64,000 nucleotides of DNA from Steinernema hermaphroditum (GCA_030435675.1 CM059623.1:12308092-12372091), one strand, 5' to 3'; shown: positions 30,745 to 42,410, counted from the stretch's first letter. Notes: generated from the sequence alone by a model not told the origin. Numbers and translations: made by a program.

Positions 30745-31008
30745 ATGTCTCCCAAGAGTGTCCTTCTGCTCTGCTTTTTCGGTTTCTTCGTCATCTTCAC
30801 TTCTGCTCACCCGGTCGACACCGTCGTCAGCATCAGAGGGCCCATCGAGCTCGACTATGGCTGCCCCATTACCAGCAGTTGCAGGAAGCATTGTCAGCAA
30901 AACAAATTTAGAGACGGTAGGTCTAGCACTAGCGTTTCACAAATAAAGCCAGCGGTTTTAGGTCTGTGCGAAGGGACGCTGAAGCTGACTTGTCAATGCA
31001 TCGGCTAA
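30745..31008 (+). CDS. six-cysteine CS-alpha-beta defensin-like peptide
   Basis: Two exons, 30745-30916 and 30962-31008, encode a 72-residue precursor. A signal peptide covers about residues 1-21, then a short linker, then the cysteine domain from C40 to C70. Spacing is C-x5-C-x3-C-x9-C-x7-C-x-C (C40, C46, C50, C60, C68, C70), the cysteine-stabilised alpha-beta pattern, with a gamma-core GLC...C at 58-68. The C-x3-C helix (CRKHC) and final CQC are typical of invertebrate defensins, which act on bacterial envelopes. The 45-nt intron (GTAGGT...TTTTAG) lies between the third and fourth cysteines and is open in frame; retaining it would insert 15 residues and break the usual spacing, so splicing is favoured. 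Known nematode members mostly carry eight cysteines (ABF) or drosomycin-like patterns, making the six-cysteine form notable. Activity is not shown by sequence. Confidence 0.75.
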   Translation: MSPKSVLLLCFFGFFVIFTSAHPVDTVVSIRGPIELDYGCPITSSCRKHCQQNKFRDGRSSTSVSQIKPAVLGLCEGTLKLTCQCIG

Positions 31009-31120
31009 AAACGCCTCCGCTAATACCAGCTCCCTTCCAAAAAGCGGAGCAGTTAGCTATGAGATCTTTACCTGTTGTCGTCTATACAAAACGTGTATAC
31101 AAATTAAAAGAGCATTATTC

Positions 31121-32329
31121 TTAAACTTCTATATCTTCGGCTTCATCACTTGAGCAGTCGTACATATCAGGTACTATCTGAAACAGGAAACTTAATCCAA
31201 CCGACATAAAAATCAAACCCTACAAAATACTCAATGTAGTTATTCATTAGGTTCGTTTGGCTGGCGATAAATTGAGCACACAGGACTCCTCTTGTATCCA
31301 CGCGGATCGATACTCTGTCGCAGAAGTGCAACGCTTGGACCATCCTCTGCATGAGGGATATCTTGTAGCGGAGGGCGATTTCGCGGCCCGTCAGAGTGAA
31401 TTCATCGATTATCTCCGAGGTGTTAGGAATCGCTATCTGAATCGAAAGTCACCCACAAGCAATACGAGGTGAGAGGCTCTACCTGCACTTTCCCGAGCTC
31501 TCCGGAAGTCAGAAACTCCAGCGAATCATTCGTTATCTTTACGAGAACCGTCTGCGCCGACTTGTCCAGATCCTTGATGATATCGTGCAGGATGTCGGGC
31601 CTCAAGTTAATCATGATACGGCATTCAACGTCTTCTTCGGCAAATTCGAAATCTAACTTCTGAAAGTTCACCATAGATACCATACCCATAATTCTGACAT
31701 ACTGTAGACAAGAAATGTGTCTTCACTTCAAAGGCGACGTACACGTGTTCCTTCTGCTTCTCGAAGGTCACTTCTGCTCCTTCGAAAGGGTATGTGCAAG
31801 TAAGCGGCGTAGTGTCATCTCTTCCGAAAACGGTAAGCGATTCCTTAAAGGCGACAAAAAGCAGAATGGTCAGTCTAGACATCTGCTAACCAACAGATCA
31901 GACATCAAAATACGAAATTCGACAGATTCGTGCCCCGGCTTGATGACCCATTTCTTGAAGTTGTCGACTTGGATCCTGGCGACAGCTTGCTGGTAGCTTT
32001 CATCGTCGACCACGATGCTGAGGCCCTCGTCATTCGCGATGAACAGGCAGAACTGAAATGTTGCTGTCAGTTAACGCAAATGGAAAATGTGATACCTTTC
32101 TGAACTCCATCGCTTTGATGAGCGGGTAGAAATCTCTCATTGCGTTGTCCTTTTCAAAGTGAAGCAGCGGATGTCCGGTGAACACCTTTCGAGGGGCCAA
32201 CGCATTGAACGACAGCACGGACTCGTCGAAGTTGTCAAGACCTATCGGGGCCGAGTTGGAGACGTGAGCGGCGGCTGCGTCGGTACGCGAGACGTCTATG
32301 TCGGCGGATTGCACCTGACGATGTGTCAT
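31121..32329 (-). CDS. RAD1: checkpoint clamp subunit RAD1 (C. elegans MRT-2 type)
   Basis: Six exons (32096-32329, 31891-32052, 31703-31843, 31483-31659, 31224-31436, 31121-31177) give 327 residues, somewhat longer than human RAD1 (282) because of about 50 extra N-terminal residues. Recognisable segments in order are PLIKAMEFRKFCLFIANDEG, VEFRI followed by ESLTVFGRDD, KLDFEFAEEDVECRI, and the C-terminal RYKISLMQRMVQALHFCDRV with VSIRVDTRGVLCAQF, matching the two PCNA-like folds of RAD1. With HUS1 and RAD9 it forms the 9-1-1 clamp loaded at DNA damage; in C. elegans the orthologue also maintains telomeres. The acidic end (SSDEAEDIEV) resembles the human tail. All introns are 43-47 nt. The start follows directly on GTTCAG, suggesting trans-splicing. 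Confidence 0.9.
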
Positions 32330-32850
32330 CTGAACGGTGCAAAATTAAATTCATGGCATTTAACATGACAATAATGCAATTGATCACGGCAAGGCAGACA
32401 GTTCAGATAGTTTACAGGTATAGTAGACCAGAGAGCTGCAAGTAAAAACGTCTTCGCATGTTCTCCCCAAATTCCAAGTCTTAGCAATAATATCGACCCA
32501 CTTTTGCAAAGAAAGTGGATGCAAATAAAGTATTTGCAGACAGCGGATGTGCAAAAACTGTCGGATTTCTGCAGTATAGACGACACGAGGCGCATTTGCT
32601 ACATTTCCAAAAAGTCGATCAGTCGAGTGCGTTTCCATTCCATGTTCCTCTTTGCTTCCCAGCTTAGTTTCAAATCCAACCGTTCGCGCAACGTTCAAGA
32701 TGCGACAGACGGTGAAAGCCACTGACGATCTACCCCGAATGGAGAACGCTACAGAACAAACAACGCAAGAAACGTTGGTGGGTCAGGGCAACACACAGCT
32801 ACTGGACAGAATGTAGTTTAGTAACACAGTAACAGAGTAAAATCACAAGA

Positions 32851-34388
32851 TCAAGGCGCCTGGTCTTTCAGCATTTCATTGATCTCCCAAAAGTTTCCAC
32901 GTTTCATCGTCTCGTACATCTGTTGTTTTCGTTGGCGACGGCGACGCCGCTTCTGCGAAATCGACTCGTTCTGACCGGGCGTCCCAGCGCCTTCTGATCC
33001 GTCATCGCCTTCTTCGTCTTCGATATCCTCTTCTTCGCCGGCAAAGGCTGGGCTGGAATTGGCGGATATGTGTTGCGCCTGGCCGGGGACAGGAGTGGTC
33101 GCTTCGGGGTGAGGGGAAGCAGTGGCAACGGTTTTTTTCATCTGTTCCTCCATGGCGAAGAAGGAAGAAACCAACGAAGTTTCAGCCGAGGGCAGAGTGT
33201 GGATCGTATCTTCCATCCCCTCATCGTCGGACTCCTTGTTCTTCTTCCGCTTCTTCTTTTTCTTCTTTTCACCCTTGTCGCAGTGTGCATCACCGTCTTC
33301 GTCCATACCCTGTAGTTCTTCCATTCGTTGACGCCTATAATCACCATTTCATCCCACGATCTAGCAACTAGCCAGTACTTTTTAGGTTTCCTCTCTCGGG
33401 TGGCTCTGTGCACAGCGGCAACATAGTGCCCTCGATCGATCGCATGGCCACGGGCTTGTTCGAATGCGTTCAGCGCTTCGTGTGAGTTCCATCCTAGTTT
33501 GTGGATTAGGAAGTTGCAGACGAGGTAACCACATCGGTTCACGCCGTCGGAGCAGTGAACACCGATCAGAAGTTCTGAAATTGAGCCACTTGAATACAAA
33601 ATAAGGCAAATGCTACACGCCAACATTTTCGCAACAATACAAAAGCTACTTCGCCGCCAAGAAACCACATGAAGGATTATACGAACGTCATCAAATTTTC
33701 AAATTATCGACCATCTTGCAGAGCCCGACGTGTTGTAAATGAGGAAAGCAGAGAGTAGTAATATTTCCAGACAGTAAATTTGCGGCAAAGATCTGAATTT
33801 TGCAGGAATGAACACCACAAAATTCACTCGTGCCTTTTGCTAATAGATCAATCGGTCGAATTCGTTCGCCGCGTGGCGCAAGAGAGAAGACACAACGCTC
33901 AATCGGCGCCAGAAACTTACTGTTTTCTAAATTTCTGGTGACGAAGTTCTCGACAAGATTGTTAAACGTTTCGACGAGGTCGTCGCGCTCGCAGAAGCCT
34001 CCCGACGGGCAGTAGAGCTTCTCATACTCGACCATCATGCCTTCGACATCGTTGGGGTCGTAGTAGCGATCCGAGTTTGTCAGATCGATGATAAGCCCTA
34101 GTTCTTGGTTCATTTCGGCGACCTGGGATGGAGAAGAACGTCAAAAGTCGAGAAAAGAAAGGCTGACCTTGCGGAACAAGTCGCTCACATTGAAACGCTG
34201 CGATTTGTGCACTTTCGACCAGGCGAGATGATCGGACAGCGGCGTTTTGAAGCAGATAAACCGAGTTTCCGGAATGACCGTGCCGATCGGCTCATATTTC
34301 GACCATCTGAACAGGAAACGCAACCATAAAACATGTCCAAGAGATGGGAAACTTACTTATCTGGGATTTTGGCGGAAGTTCGAGGCAT
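32851..34388 (-). CDS. DUSP11: RNA 5'-triphosphatase/phosphatase DUSP11 (PIR-1)
   Basis: Five exons (34357-34388, 34168-34306, 33921-34122, 33379-33574, 32851-33334) encode 350 residues. The start MPRTSAKIPDKWSKYEPIG followed by IPETRFICFKTPL, LGLIIDLTNSDRYY and the catalytic loop VHCSDGVNRCGYL (C132, R138) align closely with DUSP11. The enzyme belongs to the cysteine phosphatases, removing 5' phosphates from RNA; the C. elegans orthologue PIR-1 works with Dicer in small-RNA pathways. After the phosphatase domain comes a roughly 160-residue tail with a Lys block (KKKKKKRKK), an acidic block (EEEDIEDEEGDD) and a second basic run (KRRRRRQRKQQ), probably for RNA binding or nuclear location. The intron at 33575-33920 (346 nt) is much longer than the others. 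The donor GTCAGC of intron 2 is weak but frame and homology support it. Confidence 0.9.
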
Positions 34389-34537
34389 ATTCTTATTCAC
34401 AGAAGCGCGAAACAGCAGAATTCGGCGGACCAATTGAAAAGATGAAAAGCCGCGAAACCGAACAAGCGAGGCGTCGAAGTTTTAGCCGATGTCGTGGCGA
34501 GACCAGCATCGTCTTTTATGGATAGTTGCAAAAAATA

Positions 34538-34608
34538 GGGAGCAACCGGATTTGAACCGGTGACCTCTCGATCTGCAGTCGAATGCTCTACCCCTGAGCT
34601 ATGCCCCC
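34538..34608 (-). tRNA. tRNA-Cys(GCA)
   Basis: The minus strand folds as a complete cloverleaf: acceptor GGGGGCA with TGCTCCC, D arm AGCTCAGGGGTAGAGC, anticodon arm TTCGA-CTGCAGA-TCGAG with anticodon GCA, and T arm ACCGG-TTCAAAT-CCGGT. Length is 71 nt, without intron. A and B boxes look intact. It lies 95 bp from a divergently oriented tRNA-Gln. Confidence 0.95.
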
Positions 34609-34702
34609 ACGAGTCTATCACGGATAAGGCACCTGTGATGAATGCTATTGCTGCGTTACCGTGATTACTGACATAGGAACTTTGGTTAGTCAAGGATGCA
34701 TC

Positions 34703-34774
34703 GGTCCCGTGGTGTAGCGGTTAGCACTCAGGACTTTGAATCCTGCGACCCGAGTTCAAATCTCGGCGGGACCT
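34703..34774 (+). tRNA. tRNA-Gln(TTG)
   Basis: Complete cloverleaf: acceptor GGTCCCG/CGGGACC, D arm with GTGTAGCGGTTAGCAC, anticodon arm CAGGA-CTTTGAA-TCCTG with anticodon TTG, T arm CCGAG-TTCAAAT-CTCGG, discriminator T. A T-rich stretch follows (TTCCTTTT), suitable for RNA polymerase III termination. Confidence 0.95.
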
Positions 34775-34996
34775 TCCTTTTACGCATTTTCATTCTGATT
34801 GTTTTTGGAGTCTTTTCCTTCCTTTGTCACAAGATTTTTTAAGTGTGTCACCTGCTGGGAGTCCAAATAAGCTCATAGAGTTGAAGATTTATGCATAAGC
34901 TCAAAAATAATGCAAATTTAAATACGATATCTCCCGTCATTAATAGCTCATTGTACATATACGAGATACGAATGATTATCATTCAATGCTTCTTCC

Positions 34997-36682
34997 TCAA
35001 ATAAACGATTGCACGGTCTTGATGATGATGTCGGCGGCGTCGTTGATCTCGTGCTCGTTTATGCAAAGCGGGGGCGCGAAGCGGATGATGTCGCCGTGCG
35101 TGTTCTTCGCCAGCAGGCCGTTCTCCTTCAGCTTGAGACACACTTCCCATGCGTTCACCTTGGGGTTGATCACGATGGCGCAGAGGAGACCCTTTCCACG
35201 AACCACGCTGACGACATCTTCGGGGAGGGTGCGAAGACGTGTCATGAGGATCTCGCCCATCTTGAGGGCGTTCTCGGGGAGCTTTTCGTCGATGAGGACC
35301 TGGAATCATCACTTATAATATCCATCGTTCTTGCGGTTTGTTCTTACCTGGAGAGCCTCCATGGCAAGCTTGCATCCGAGAGGGTTGCCTCCATAAGTGG
35401 ATCCATGCTGTCCGGGCTTGATGTTCAGCATAACCTCGTCGTCACAGAGCACTGCGGAGACGGGATACATTCCTCCGGAGAGAGCCTTGCCGAGCACGAC
35501 GATATCAGGGCGCACGTTGTCGTGATGGGTGCAGAGGAGCTTTCCGGTGCGGCCAAGACCCGTTTGCACCTCGTCGGCGATGAAGAGAACGTTGTACTTG
35601 GTGCAGAGTTCGCGGACACCCTTCAAGTAGCCAGGCGACGGGACGACGACTCCGGCTTCGCCCTGAATGGGCTCGACCATGAAGGCAGCGCAGTTCGGGT
35701 GGGAGATGGCCTTCTCCAACGCGGCGAGATCATCGTAGGGAACGGTTTCGAAGCCGGGCACGAACGGTCCAAAGCCACCGTAGCTGTCGGGATCGGTAGA
35801 GGCCGAGATGGCGGCGATGGAACGGCCCCAGAAGTTGTCCTTCGCGAAGACAACCTTCGCCTGGTTCTCCGGCACGCCCTTCACGTCGTAGGCCCAGCGG
35901 CGCGCCAGTTTCACCGACGTTTCGGAGCCTTCGACGCCGGAGTTCATCGGGAGCACTTTGTCGTAGCCGAACAGCGTTGTGATGTACTCTTCGTACTCGC
36001 CGAGGATGTTGTTGTAGAAGGCGCGCGAAGTGAGTGTGAGGGTATCCGCCTGCGACTTCATCACTTCCACGAGACGCGGGTGGCAATGGCCCTGGTTGAC
36101 GGCGGAGTAGGCGGACAAGAAGTCGTAGTAGCACTTGTCTTCGACGTCCCATACTTTCACACCTGAAACCGAATCGATCCAATTTTTGATTGCGTGTGAC
36201 AGAAAAGGGTAAAGTCATAAGCAATCATAGGTGCAGCCACAAAAGCACTTATAGAAGTACAATAGCACAGTCTGCGTCCGTTCTATCACAGTCATGTGAT
36301 CGATGACCTAAGGGCGTCGCTGACGTCTCGTGGTATTGGGATTTACAGCAAGAAGAGGAATTGAAACTTCAGTGAAAATGAAAGTCAAAAACACAGCTCT
36401 TAGGTGCCACTCATCGCTTAAACCTCGAATGTTTTCCATCAAAGCCAAAGTACATGGCCTGACCTTTCCGAAGATAAACAGAACCCTACCTTTTCCTTTA
36501 GCCAAAACAGCCGGAATGGGCTTGTAGTTGTGCGCTCCGAACTTCTTCTCGCGGGCGATGTAGTCCTGCGCAGAGATCGGCTTCGCTCCCTCGACGGGCG
36601 CCATCTTCTGCGTCGCTGAGGACGCGTTTCGGGCCACAATAACGCGGGCGCTGTGGAGTCTCAGGGCAGCCTTGGACAGCAT
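34997..36682 (-). CDS. OAT: ornithine aminotransferase, mitochondrial
   Basis: Three exons (36490-36682, 35348-36162, 34997-35299) encode 436 residues, against 439 in human. The N-terminus ([20 protein letters not shown]) is basic and amphipathic, a mitochondrial targeting sequence. The enzyme converts ornithine and 2-oxoglutarate to glutamate semialdehyde and glutamate, linking arginine, proline and glutamate metabolism. Family marks include [60 protein letters not shown] and the cofactor-binding lysine in VLGKALSGG (K290, equivalent to K292 in human), then [10 protein letters not shown]. The C-terminal domain is complete ([19 protein letters not shown]). Intron 1 is 327 nt and intron 2 is 48 nt. 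A long open frame exists on the opposite strand across exon 2 but is a codon-bias shadow. Confidence 0.96.
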
Positions 36683-36947
36683 CGTCGTCGTTTTTTCTCT
36701 CTCTGGAACGAAGCGGCAAATGGTGGAAGTCGTCGAAAAGATCTGGAGCACTCAGGAGCGCGAGCACGCCGACAAATGAGCGTCGATTTTTAGAAGTGAA
36801 CCGCGTACACGTCTATCTTATCTTTATAGACAAAGACGCGGATGTGATAATGAAGCGAGACGGTCTGTCTGCTGAGACTCCGCCCAGACACTAAAAGGAC
36901 ATCCGCCATGCGCGACATAGACAATATATGAACGACAAGGGACATGT

Positions 36948-37020
36948 GCCCCATTGGCCTAGTGGATAAGGCGTCTGACTTCTAATCAGAAGATCGCCGG
37001 TTCGAATCCGGCATGGGGCT
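36948..37020 (+). tRNA. tRNA-Arg(TCT)
   Basis: Complete cloverleaf of 73 nt: acceptor GCCCCAT/ATGGGGC, D arm GCCTAGTGGATAAGGC, anticodon arm TCTGA-CTTCTAA-TCAGA with anticodon TCT, T arm GCCGG-TTCGAAT-CCGGC. No intron. Intact A and B boxes. Confidence 0.95.
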
Positions 37021-38512
37021 GAAATTTTTTCCCTGAACTGACCACTCTTACATCGTCTTAAATAAACAGCTAGGAAAGAAACAAGTGCTTGGGGGCGTGA
37101 TCGGTGTCGAACTGCGCCACATCAATCAAAGATCGAGAAAACCAGTCCCGTTTATGGAAGGTGCTCATCCATTATCACGTGACTGAAAAATTCCATACTC
37201 TTGGTCGCCGTTGCCGAACGGCGTAGGGCCGCTGGCAAAGTAGATCAATAGCTGTGTTGTTATGTCGTCGCAGTATCATTCTATAATCTCAGCTGAAAAA
37301 CAAGTTCTTCTTTGAGGAGAAATATTCGTTTCGTTGTCCAAAGTGCGCATAATGGTGGATGGTGGAAATGTATTTTTAGATTCGCAATTGGTTTTTGAAG
37401 GCCTGAGCTTTTGTGTAAACATCTCTAAGAGCCTAAGAGGATTAGAACGAGAGATAGACGACGAGAAGGCGCAATCTGCCCTTTAAATGATAGCTCTATC
37501 ATACGAAGATAACCTTGCATACGTGAGAATTGTAACATTTCCTTGAACTCCGAGAAACCACGTGGGTCGATGTCATCCATCTTAGCAATTCCATTTTTAG
37601 CATTGCGAATTTCAAAAATCGGAAGGTCATTAACGAGAAAATCGATGGTCTCCAACATCAGACCTATTCAGTGGAACGCAATTTTTGCAATTTCCGATTG
37701 TGAATGGGGAAGTAAAGTGTGCGGTACCCTAGGATAGATCAATAGCTCTCTTTCTCTATGATAAAGTCCCTATCGTTTTTGCCCTAAACCAGAGCCTGCG
37801 TTACCTCCTTGAGCAAACCGCATGGTTTTTGACTGTTTCGATGCAACCAAAGAAATAGAAAAGCGTTAAAAGGAAGGTTATTCTTTATCGACGTTGTGAG
37901 TTTTCGACTGGATAGGTGACTTTCTTCACCCAAAGATAAAGCTGGCTAGACTACGCAGCATCAGTTCCATTCTAATCTTTAGTCTGATGTATTGTCTTCC
38001 TCATTTTACAGCTAAAAACCCGTTTTCCCCATGATTGAACGCTCGGAGGACCAAGCAAAGGCCACTTCTTCCACATTTCATCGAAACCAATGTCTTTCCT
38101 TCATGTGTGGACTTTGAAAGTTTCACTTTGCAAACAGTACCTGCCGATAAAAGTTGTTTTGACGAGTAATTTTTACCTCACGTGACTGAGATAACATCTC
38201 AACCCGTGACGCTTTTAGGTTATATCAATTTTGCCAATCTAAGGAAGATGATCAACTGGCACGTTCAATGGTTTCTTGCACAAAATAAATCGCTGGTGTC
38301 TTATCGTTTCTATCGATTAAGTGGGGCAGCTAGAACTAGATCCAAGCGGTGTGATATCCGAGATTTGACGTCATGGCGGTCTCTAAAAACAAGCACGTGC
38401 AGATCGGAGAAAGAGAAAGGAGTGAGCACATCAAAGATTATGCCCAGTCAGAGCATGAGACACAGCTTGTGTAGCATGGGTATGTATACGATAAGGAACA
38501 AACAACAGACGT

Positions 38513-38584
38513 GCCTCATTGACTCAGGGGCAGAGCGTCTGTCTAGTAAACAGAAGGTCGCTGGTTCGATTCCAGCATGAGGCA
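38513..38584 (+). tRNA. tRNA-Thr(AGT)
   Basis: Complete cloverleaf: acceptor GCCTCAT pairs fully with ATGAGGC, D arm ACTCAGGGGCAGAGC, anticodon arm TCTGT-CTAGTAA-ACAGA with anticodon AGT, T arm GCTGG-TTCGATT-CCAGC, discriminator A, followed by a T-rich tract. A defective relative lies at 18315-18386. Confidence 0.92.
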
Positions 38585-41500
38585 TTTCCTTTTCTGTCTT
38601 TTTTAATAAAACTGGCACTTTATGCCAAATAAGGCTATTATCATAAGATTCTTAAAATTTCGCACTTTTCGTTAAGCTCACTTAAGTGCCTCTTATCACT
38701 TTTCTCGATCCGACCATAAAATTCGTGATCACCATCAGTTTTACAGCACAAACTCGCACTTTAGACCCTAAAACGTCCACTTACTGTCACTAGTCCTAAA
38801 AGTACCCTTTCTGTGGAACGCAGTAGATGATCAAGGAAAAGACGATCGGCAACGGGCGGACGCACGTGGCGACTGTGGATGACTGATGAGCTTTCGCCGC
38901 GGCGCTCGTTCTTTATAGACGCTGCGGTCGCGCCTCGACGAGATCAAGCGGTGACCGCAATAACCGGTGTTTGTCGCCTCCAGGGCGGAGATTAATGTCA
39001 CCTTAGGAGGCATTGCGAAAGCTCTAGAACGGCGGGGAAGATTTCAGAGTGAGAGTGGTGCGATTTACATTACAGCAAGGAGAAGTCGTTAAGGTAGTAT
39101 AAATCAGAGATCGAAAAAGCAAAAAGTGTTTGGAACGCATTTCGTAATCGAGCGTGTCAACGTCAAACGCATTCATGTCGCCGAATTGTTTACCATTGAC
39201 GTGGGGAAAGACAAACAAACAAAACGTGGACAGGAAAATTGTAAACATGATAAAACACAGAGCGGTGGCAGTGGGTGAACGCAATCTTTAAAGGTTGTTG
39301 TTATATTGACATGCTGATTGATGCATAAAATGCATTATGTAAACGATGGAACAATGTGGGAAAATAAATGTTGTGGCGGAGGACAAAGTACACCGAAAGT
39401 ACAGCTTCTTTTAAAATGCAAATGAAAACACTCGACGGTAAGAGTGACGCAATGGTGGGCTGTGCCCGAACGAGCGATCGATGCCGGTTTGGAAGGGAGC
39501 TTCGCTAGCAAAATTTGAAATAAAATTTACAAGGGAACGGCCAAAGACGCTATGCGCCTATCGGGATGACTGAAGAGCCGAACGCTAGGCCTTAGAGAAT
39601 GCATTGACACGTTGAAACTTATTGAAACCTCTATTCTTCGCCCACATTTAAGCGAAGATAGCTCCTAGTCGTGTGGCACAGGACTCGTCCCGTTTAGCGC
39701 GTTTTGGCAAAAGACGTATACATCGAGCTCGATGAGCCCAGCGCCGTATGATAGTTCAATTAGTGCGTGTGTTGAAAGTAGTGAGCCTAATCAAGTCCGA
39801 AATCCCAGACAGTCCGAGTCCTGAAACGAGTCCGAAACCAAACGACTATGAGTCTATGTTCGGACTCTTTTCCGGGTTCAAAACCAATCCAAATGCGCAG
39901 CGAGTCCATCCAGTCTGTCAGATGTTCTTCGGATTCGATGGCCCTATTCACAAACAGAAAACGACAAATGACACAGTGGAAATAAGGGTAATGGGTAACA
40001 TAAGAAAGTGCGATCCGGAGTCCGAGTCCACACTCGTTAGGATTACTAATTGAAACCTCTTTTTCAAACACTGCAGCTATGTTTTACGCACACGTTCATG
40101 CACTCACTAAGGCCTATCGCTTGGGACGACCCACTCAGATCGGAGCGTAAGACTATTGACAGTTATATTGATCATTGAAAATACATTCTGATGTGAGGAA
40201 CGTGAACGTATTGATGTGAGACCTGTGAACAAGCTGTCCTGACTTGCCGTACTCTTGCGTACATATTTGAAATGGCTGTTAGTGGGGTCATGCAGCTCGT
40301 CTGTTTCTTTACTACCAAACGGCCATCGTCAGTACTCCATACTGCATCCGAATTCGGCGATATCTTGATAGATTCAAGAGGATGAGCTGCAACCTTCGTT
40401 TTATTTCCTTCCTTTGCGAGACCTTTGGAAACTGATAGCGCGTGCCCATGCAAGAAACGTATCGCCTTCGCTGACGTCATTTATTTGCAGAAATGTGATT
40501 TTTGAACGGCGAAAGGGGTAATTAACACGCTGGCGATCATCATGAATGGATGATTAGATAGTGTTGATGACATTTCTGGAGGAGCTGTTTGTTCCGTGGG
40601 GTCATTATTCCGCGACTCAAGCTTGGCACTCTTGTGAGTATGCGCCGCTGTATACGGAAGATGCAAGCGTCAGTCGTATCCAGTTCCAGTAATCGGCTAA
40701 ATGGACCCAGGAAGTTCCTGTTTGCACCCCATAGCGAGCCCTTCTTCATGAATAGGTTAGGTACGAACAAACTTCGGAGTTTGGGTACAAACAGTCCATG
40801 AAGATTATGAAAACTAGTTCAGAAAATCGGTTAAGATCGGGGGTATGGGAAAATCGGCGATTATGAATGCACCCTGTGGGAACAATGCTATGTCGTCCAG
40901 TTGAGGAAATCATCCCATAGCGAGTGGGATACTTGGGTATCCAACCATCCCATCTTGAGCCACTAAGAATGCTGTGGAATATAAGTGCTACCACCCTTGT
41001 CATAATCTTTGTAACACATCACAATGACTATGACAAGCTTTAGCAATGTGTAGCTTCTAGATGGGTATGGACGTGTATTTGGGTCATATTCAAGGAAATA
41101 GCCGTTTTGAGTGTTTTGAGTGCGAATAGGTTGCAAACTCAAATCATAACAAGTTTAGATAATCGGCTGAGTATCGGTGCAAACTTAAAATCGCATCAGC
41201 GATTAAGAGGGCGCCCCTGGGAGTCGCCTCCCACGGCGGTGGGAATATTTCGAGCGGTGAGATTATTTGCGCCTGGGCCCGGAAAAAGGTCAGAAAGCAA
41301 CTTTAGGGGATTGAACGTGGCAGCGGATTTCTTTTTTCTCAGGTTATGAACCTCAAATGATTGATGACTAGTGTTGTGCTTCTTTCCAATGCAGATATCA
41401 AAGATTCACCGTTTTTTGATCTCCATTATCTCTAAAGATCATCGCTCCAGAACAAAAACCGGACCTTCCAGATCAGTAGAACGACATGGAGTGTTGTCAA

Positions 41501-42263
41501 TGACGTAATTTGTTATTGTTTTGGTCACTCTTTCTTTACTCTTCGCTCTTCTGTTATTGTTCTGTTTGGAGAAGGTAAACAGAGAAGAAAACGCCACATG
41601 TCTTGCAGAAAACAAGAAACAAAGCAAGCAAACAATAGTTCTGTTGTTTTGGGACAAGATCGATCAAAGAATCGTCTCCTCTTACTGTCAGATAAATGGA
41701 GAACGAAGACCATGTTTTTGGCGAAAACTTGGGGATTGATAATTCGATTAAGATGTTTATCGCATGTTCTTCGTCCCCTTCGTGCACTGAAGAGGTTTTG
41801 CCTCAATCTCATCACTTGGGGACTCTTTTCACATTTTTGACCATGCATCATCAAGGGTCCCTAAAGTGATCATTTCTTTTTCGAGCCCCGAGCCAGTATC
41901 CTTTAGGAGGCATTATCGTTATATTTCCGACAACAAAACAGGTACAATTCACCTAGTGATAAACGTTGCTTTTGGGGAAATCTCGGATACTTAGACAATG
42001 CAACCGATTAGGTTAAATTTCACAATCCGCGTTGGATTCAGCTCCGGAGATAAAAGATGAAGCGCAAAAAATCGTTATATCGTAGGGATAATGATAGTTT
42101 ATAATTGTTTGCCATCAGCGGGGCATCAGAGAGACTGATTGCTGATTTCCGTAGAGGCGGTGAAGCACAAAAGGCTAAATGATGTGGGGAAACCATATTT
42201 GAAGGAGCTGGCGCCGCAGACTTCGGATTTTCAGCGATTCAGCCTCCGACTTTATATGGTCGG

Positions 42264-42410
42264 ATGGTGGGGGCTGGCTTCTTGGCAAGATGTTAGAACT
42301 GTGTCTCCCTGACGTGCCAGGACTTCTGGGAGCCGGGGCGATCATTGAGACAAGGACAACATATTTCTAAAGACGACCCGACCGATGACCACAAATAAAG
42401 GACCGAAAGG
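42264..42410 (+). repeat. dispersed repeat, family member 1
   Basis: Shares with 59291-59500 the ordered blocks GGCTTCTTGGCAAGATG, TTCTGGGAGCCGGGG, GCGATCATTG and GACCCGACCGATG...CACAAAT. Spacing between blocks is similar except for an insertion of GA-rich sequence in the other copy. Nature of the element is unknown; no intact reading frame is shared. Confidence 0.55.

Noticed and set aside
32384..32722. Minus-strand frame of 112 residues upstream of RAD1
   Set aside because: It has no ATG at its start, no family similarity and no clear splice sites; it may be leader or promoter sequence of RAD1.
31121..34388. RAD1 and DUSP11 as an operon
   Set aside because: DUSP11 stops at 32851 and RAD1 starts at 32329, a gap of about 520 bp, which is longer than usual in nematode operons, and the products share no pathway.
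34397..34693. Minus-strand frame of 98 residues containing a SWGHSSGVEHSTADREVTGS-type stretch
   Set aside because: This is the familiar false protein obtained by translating through a tRNA gene, here tRNA-Cys at 34538-34608.
35009..36166. 385-residue open frame on the plus strand
   Set aside because: It lies antisense across the ornithine aminotransferase exons; the long frame is caused by the codon bias of that gene.
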